From: UBA7236 sp964638865
GTDB lineage: Bacteria > Bacteroidota > Bacteroidia > Chitinophagales > BACL12
Length of the DNA stretch: 8,559 nt
Reading direction: 5' to 3'
NCBI GenBank assembly: GCA_964638865.1
Contig: CAZXBG010000152.1
Location: 1-8,559, forward strand
In this document: positions 6,650 through 8,559 of the stretch, piece after piece
How positions within the stretch are numbered: the first letter of the stretch is position 1
How the letters are laid out: every line of letters begins with the position of its first letter
Made by a program: the position numbers and the translations under genes
Notes under the pieces: generated by a model
What the model saw: the letters and a program-made list of their open reading frames with translations, nothing else
The model's database searches: none
What the model was told of the DNA's origin: nothing

Positions 6650-7513
6650 CTATTCCCCATCATACTCTTCCGAAGGCCTGAAACTCAGCACCGGAATTGG
6701 CGAATGTGAAATAACTTTATTTATTCTCGAACCAAAAAGTAATTGATTGAACCTGTTTTCTGCATGGCTCATTACTACTAATAGATCGGCGTCCATTTCC
6801 TGTGCGTATAATAAAACGGAATTGCTAACGGTATCGTGTCTTATCATTTCGGTGGTACATTTTAAACCATTTTTGCTAATGGTTTCGGCAGCTTCCTCCA
6901 TACGGTTTAACAACTCTTCCTTGCTGGAAATAAATTCCTCTAAAAATTCAGAAACAGCAACGAGATGAATAGTAGAATCTAAATTTTTTGCAAAACGAAT
7001 AATGCGTTCTACTTTTTCGTGGGTGTGTTTCGTGAGATCTATGGGAAGGAGTAAGTTTTTAAATTTAATGGGTTCCTTAACTGCACGACAAGTTAATACC
7101 GGAAAATCGACACTGCGCACTAATTTTTCTGTATTATTTCCAAGATTGAATTTAGATGGTTTAGAATCGGAGCCGAATGTTCCGATACAGGCCAATTCGG
7201 CGTGAATTTTAAGTCCATAATCCTGAATTTCGGAAGATACAGATTCCGTTGTAGTGATCACCTCTGCATTGATACGAAAAGCAGCGCCACTTTTGTTTTT
7301 CATGTCAAGCAGTTTCTTTTCCAGCGCGAGCAATTTTTTCTTGTATTCGAAGGTGCCTTCCGACTTTTGAAGGAGGTTATCTCTTTTAGCAAAATGCACC
7401 AGATCAATAGCTGCATTTGATCGGTTGGCGATGTAAATTGCGTATTGCAGTGCTGCACTCGAGGCTTTTGAAAAATCGGTAGGGACAAATATCCTTCTTT
7501 CCTGCTGTTGCAT
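6650..7513 (-). CDS. Tandem-domain universal stress protein (UspA family)
   Basis: 287 residues with two Usp domains, about 5-143 and 150-280. Domain 1 opens with RIFVPTDFS (D13 at the nucleotide-base position) and ends with GTFG at 111-114, ten residues, then GNN at 125, a near-canonical G-x2-G-x9-G-S/T nucleotide loop with Asn instead of Ser/Thr. Domain 2 opens with LLLPIDL (D159) and ends with MSHAENRF ... LFGS, where the first two glycines of the loop are missing, so ATP binding there is doubtful. Cytoplasmic; tandem Usp proteins are frequent in Bacteroidota and are linked to stress survival, but no molecular function can be read from sequence alone. The ATG at 7513 is the natural start. 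The gene is transcribed divergently from the phosphorylase across 47 bases and converges on the peptidase. Confidence 0.92.
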   Translation of the reverse strand: MQQQERRIFVPTDFSKASSAALQYAIYIANRSNAAIDLVHFAKRDNLLQKSEGTFEYKKKLLALEKKLLDMKNKSGAAFRINAEVITTTESVSSEIQDYGLKIHAELACIGTFGSDSKPSKFNLGNNTEKLVRSVDFPVLTCRAVKEPIKFKNLLLPIDLTKHTHEKVERIIRFAKNLDSTIHLVAVSEFLEEFISSKEELLNRMEEAAETISKNGLKCTTEMIRHDTVSNSVLLYAQEMDADLLVVMSHAENRFNQLLFGSRINKVISHSPIPVLSFRPSEEYDGE

Positions 7514-7521
7514 AATTTGCG

Positions 7522-7529
7522 CAAAAATA
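7522..7529 (-). promoter_or_regulatory. Putative -7 element for the universal stress protein gene
   Basis: Read on the minus strand this is TATTTTTG, an exact match to TAnnTTTG. The expected transcription start is near 7516, only a few bases before the ATG at 7513, giving a nearly leaderless mRNA. No good -33 TTG/TTTG lies at the usual distance. Confidence 0.4.
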
Positions 7530-7546
7530 ATCAGAAAAATTCGATT

Positions 7547-7554
7547 TAAATTTG
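7547..7554 (+). promoter_or_regulatory. Putative -7 element for the uridine phosphorylase gene
   Basis: The plus strand reads TAAATTTG, an exact match to TAnnTTTG. The expected start of transcription falls at about 7560-7561, on or next to the ATG at 7561, giving a leaderless or nearly leaderless mRNA. A TTTG at 7516-7519 is the nearest -33 candidate, but its 27-base spacing is longer than usual. Confidence 0.42.
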
Positions 7555-7560
7555 TCGGGT

Positions 7561-8436
7561 ATGACCGAACAACACAAGGCTTCAGAATTAATATTAAATC
7601 ACGACGGTAGTATCTATCATCTCCATTTACTCCCGGAGGATGTTGCAGATACCATAATTACCGTCGGCGACCCCGACAGGGTTAAAATGGTGAGCAGGTA
7701 TTTCGATACCATAGAGACGAAAAAACAAAAAAGAGAATTTATCACACATACCGGATATATCGGTAAAAAAAGAGTAACTGTAATATCAACAGGTATTGGC
7801 ACTGATAATATTGATATTTCACTTAATGAATTGCATTTGTTAAAAAATTATAATTTTTCAGAAAATAAATTCAAAGCAGAACCTATTTCCTTAAATATTA
7901 TCAGAATAGGAACTTCCGGCTGTATTCAGGAGGATATTCCGGTGGATGCATTTTTAGCTTCGTCATACGGAATCGGAATTGACAATGTATTGCATTTTTA
8001 CAAATTTGAAAATACGAAAGAGGAGGAGGAGATACTAACGAGATTCAAATTACATTGTTATTTTCATCATACTATTCATCCTTATGCGTTTAAAGGAGAT
8101 GAATATTTACATGCTAAATTTGAAAAAGGATTTTATAGCGGCATCACATTAACCGCGCCCGGTTTTTATGCGCCGCAAGGAAGAAAAGTAAATCTGCCGA
8201 TTTCGCAGGAAAAGTTTTATGAAGATATTAAAAGTTTTAAAACGGCAGAACATCGCATTACCAATATTGAAATGGAAACAGCAGCGATGTATGGTTTTTC
8301 AAAATTGCTGGGACATAAATGTATTTCTCTAAACGTACTACTCGCTAATAGAGCCAGAGGAGAATTTAGCAAAGATCCGGATAAAGCAGTGGATGGTTTG
8401 ATAAGAAAATCGTTGGAGGTAATTGGAAGTATATGA
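7561..8436 (+). CDS. udp: Uridine phosphorylase-like nucleoside phosphorylase
   Basis: 291 residues from the ATG at 7561; an in-frame TTG at 7552 lies inside the putative -7 element and is rejected. The protein belongs to the NP-I (PNP/UDP) family: GDPDR at 36-40 and R58 fit phosphate binding, STGIGTDNIDI (76-86) and IRIGTSG (114-120) are family loops, and NIEMETAAMYG (235-245) carries the ribose-contacting Glu-Met-Glu. FYAPQGR places Q206 and R208 where E. coli uridine phosphorylase uses Gln and Arg to hold uracil, which favours uridine over purine nucleosides. Length is longer than the 253 residues of E. coli Udp; extra residues lie partly around 100-110 and 150-200. Predicted reaction: uridine plus phosphate to uracil and ribose-1-phosphate, cytoplasmic pyrimidine salvage. 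It diverges from the universal stress gene. No clear terminator is seen after it. Exact substrate range is inferred. Confidence 0.88.
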   Translation: MTEQHKASELILNHDGSIYHLHLLPEDVADTIITVGDPDRVKMVSRYFDTIETKKQKREFITHTGYIGKKRVTVISTGIGTDNIDISLNELHLLKNYNFSENKFKAEPISLNIIRIGTSGCIQEDIPVDAFLASSYGIGIDNVLHFYKFENTKEEEEILTRFKLHCYFHHTIHPYAFKGDEYLHAKFEKGFYSGITLTAPGFYAPQGRKVNLPISQEKFYEDIKSFKTAEHRITNIEMETAAMYGFSKLLGHKCISLNVLLANRARGEFSKDPDKAVDGLIRKSLEVIGSI

Positions 8437-8559
8437 ATTAAAAAATCTCGGGTGAAAACCAAAATAGAATTGGAACAGCTCATAATTTGAAGGTTGGGTA
8501 GATTATAATGTCACCCCGCTGGGCATAAGCGTCAACTTAAGCAAATGAGTTTTAATTCT
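8437..8559. other. Gene-free right end of the window
   Basis: These 123 bases follow the phosphorylase stop codon. I see no open frame with family features, no GC-rich hairpin with a T tract, and no RNA gene. The segment from about 8508 is visibly less A/T-biased than the flanks and contains a CTTAAG hexamer within GTCAACTTAAGC. It may be the beginning of a repeat or of the next region, but nothing inside the window proves that. Confidence 0.4.

Noticed and set aside
7552..7560. TTG start for the phosphorylase three codons before the ATG
   Set aside because: It lies within the TAAATTTG promoter-like element, and the ATG at 7561 begins a normal family N-terminus.
1..8559. CRISPR array, tRNA/rRNA gene, transposase or defence system
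   Set aside because: No direct-repeat arrays, cloverleaf-like segments, transposase motifs or nuclease/toxin genes were seen on either strand.

Overview
The window is AT-rich and reads as chromosomal DNA of a member of the Bacteroidota, probably an environmental lineage. Two secreted proteins end in type IX secretion (T9SS) type A-like sorting domains, one of them degenerate. Starts lack clear Shine-Dalgarno sequences, and several starts are preceded by matches to the Bacteroidota -7 promoter element TAnnTTTG. One secreted protein carries the Cys-rich C-x-D-P-x-A-C-N-Y ... D-G-S-C module common in this phylum. There is no RNA gene, CRISPR array or recognisable transposase gene. Seven genes fill almost all of the window.

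Left block, minus strand (156-4170). In transcription order it holds a soluble orphan histidine kinase, a small ArsC/Spx-like thioredoxin-fold protein with a C-S-T-C motif, and a 715-residue secreted protein with a lysyl oxidase domain. Gaps are 45 and 73 bases, so an operon is possible, but the last gene also has its own -7-like element. A strong GC-rich hairpin with a long T tract closes the block at 63-97. The lysyl oxidase protein is the most striking item. It keeps the H-x-H-x-H copper motif and both the Lys and the Tyr that form the lysyl-tyrosylquinone cofactor, and it joins them to a dockerin-like segment, a possible cohesin-like sandwich and a T9SS tail.

Middle block, plus strand (4203-6585). 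A YigZ/IMPACT-family gene diverges from the kinase across 32 bases. Its 3' end overlaps a secreted M36-like (fungalysin-type) zinc metallopeptidase by 71 bases. The only ATG for the peptidase lies inside yigZ, so its true start is uncertain. An AT-rich inverted repeat that overlaps the peptidase stop codon separates it from the convergent gene downstream.

Right block (6650-8436). A tandem-domain universal stress protein (minus) and a uridine phosphorylase-like enzyme (plus) diverge from a 47-base gap. The gap holds a TAnnTTTG element for each direction, placed so close to each ATG that both mRNAs would be nearly or fully leaderless. The last 123 bases contain no gene I can support.

The window combines housekeeping functions (YigZ, nucleoside salvage, stress protein) with a signalling protein and two exported enzymes. 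I see no evidence for one integrated defence or mobile system. The best candidate for undescribed biology is the T9SS-exported lysyl oxidase.
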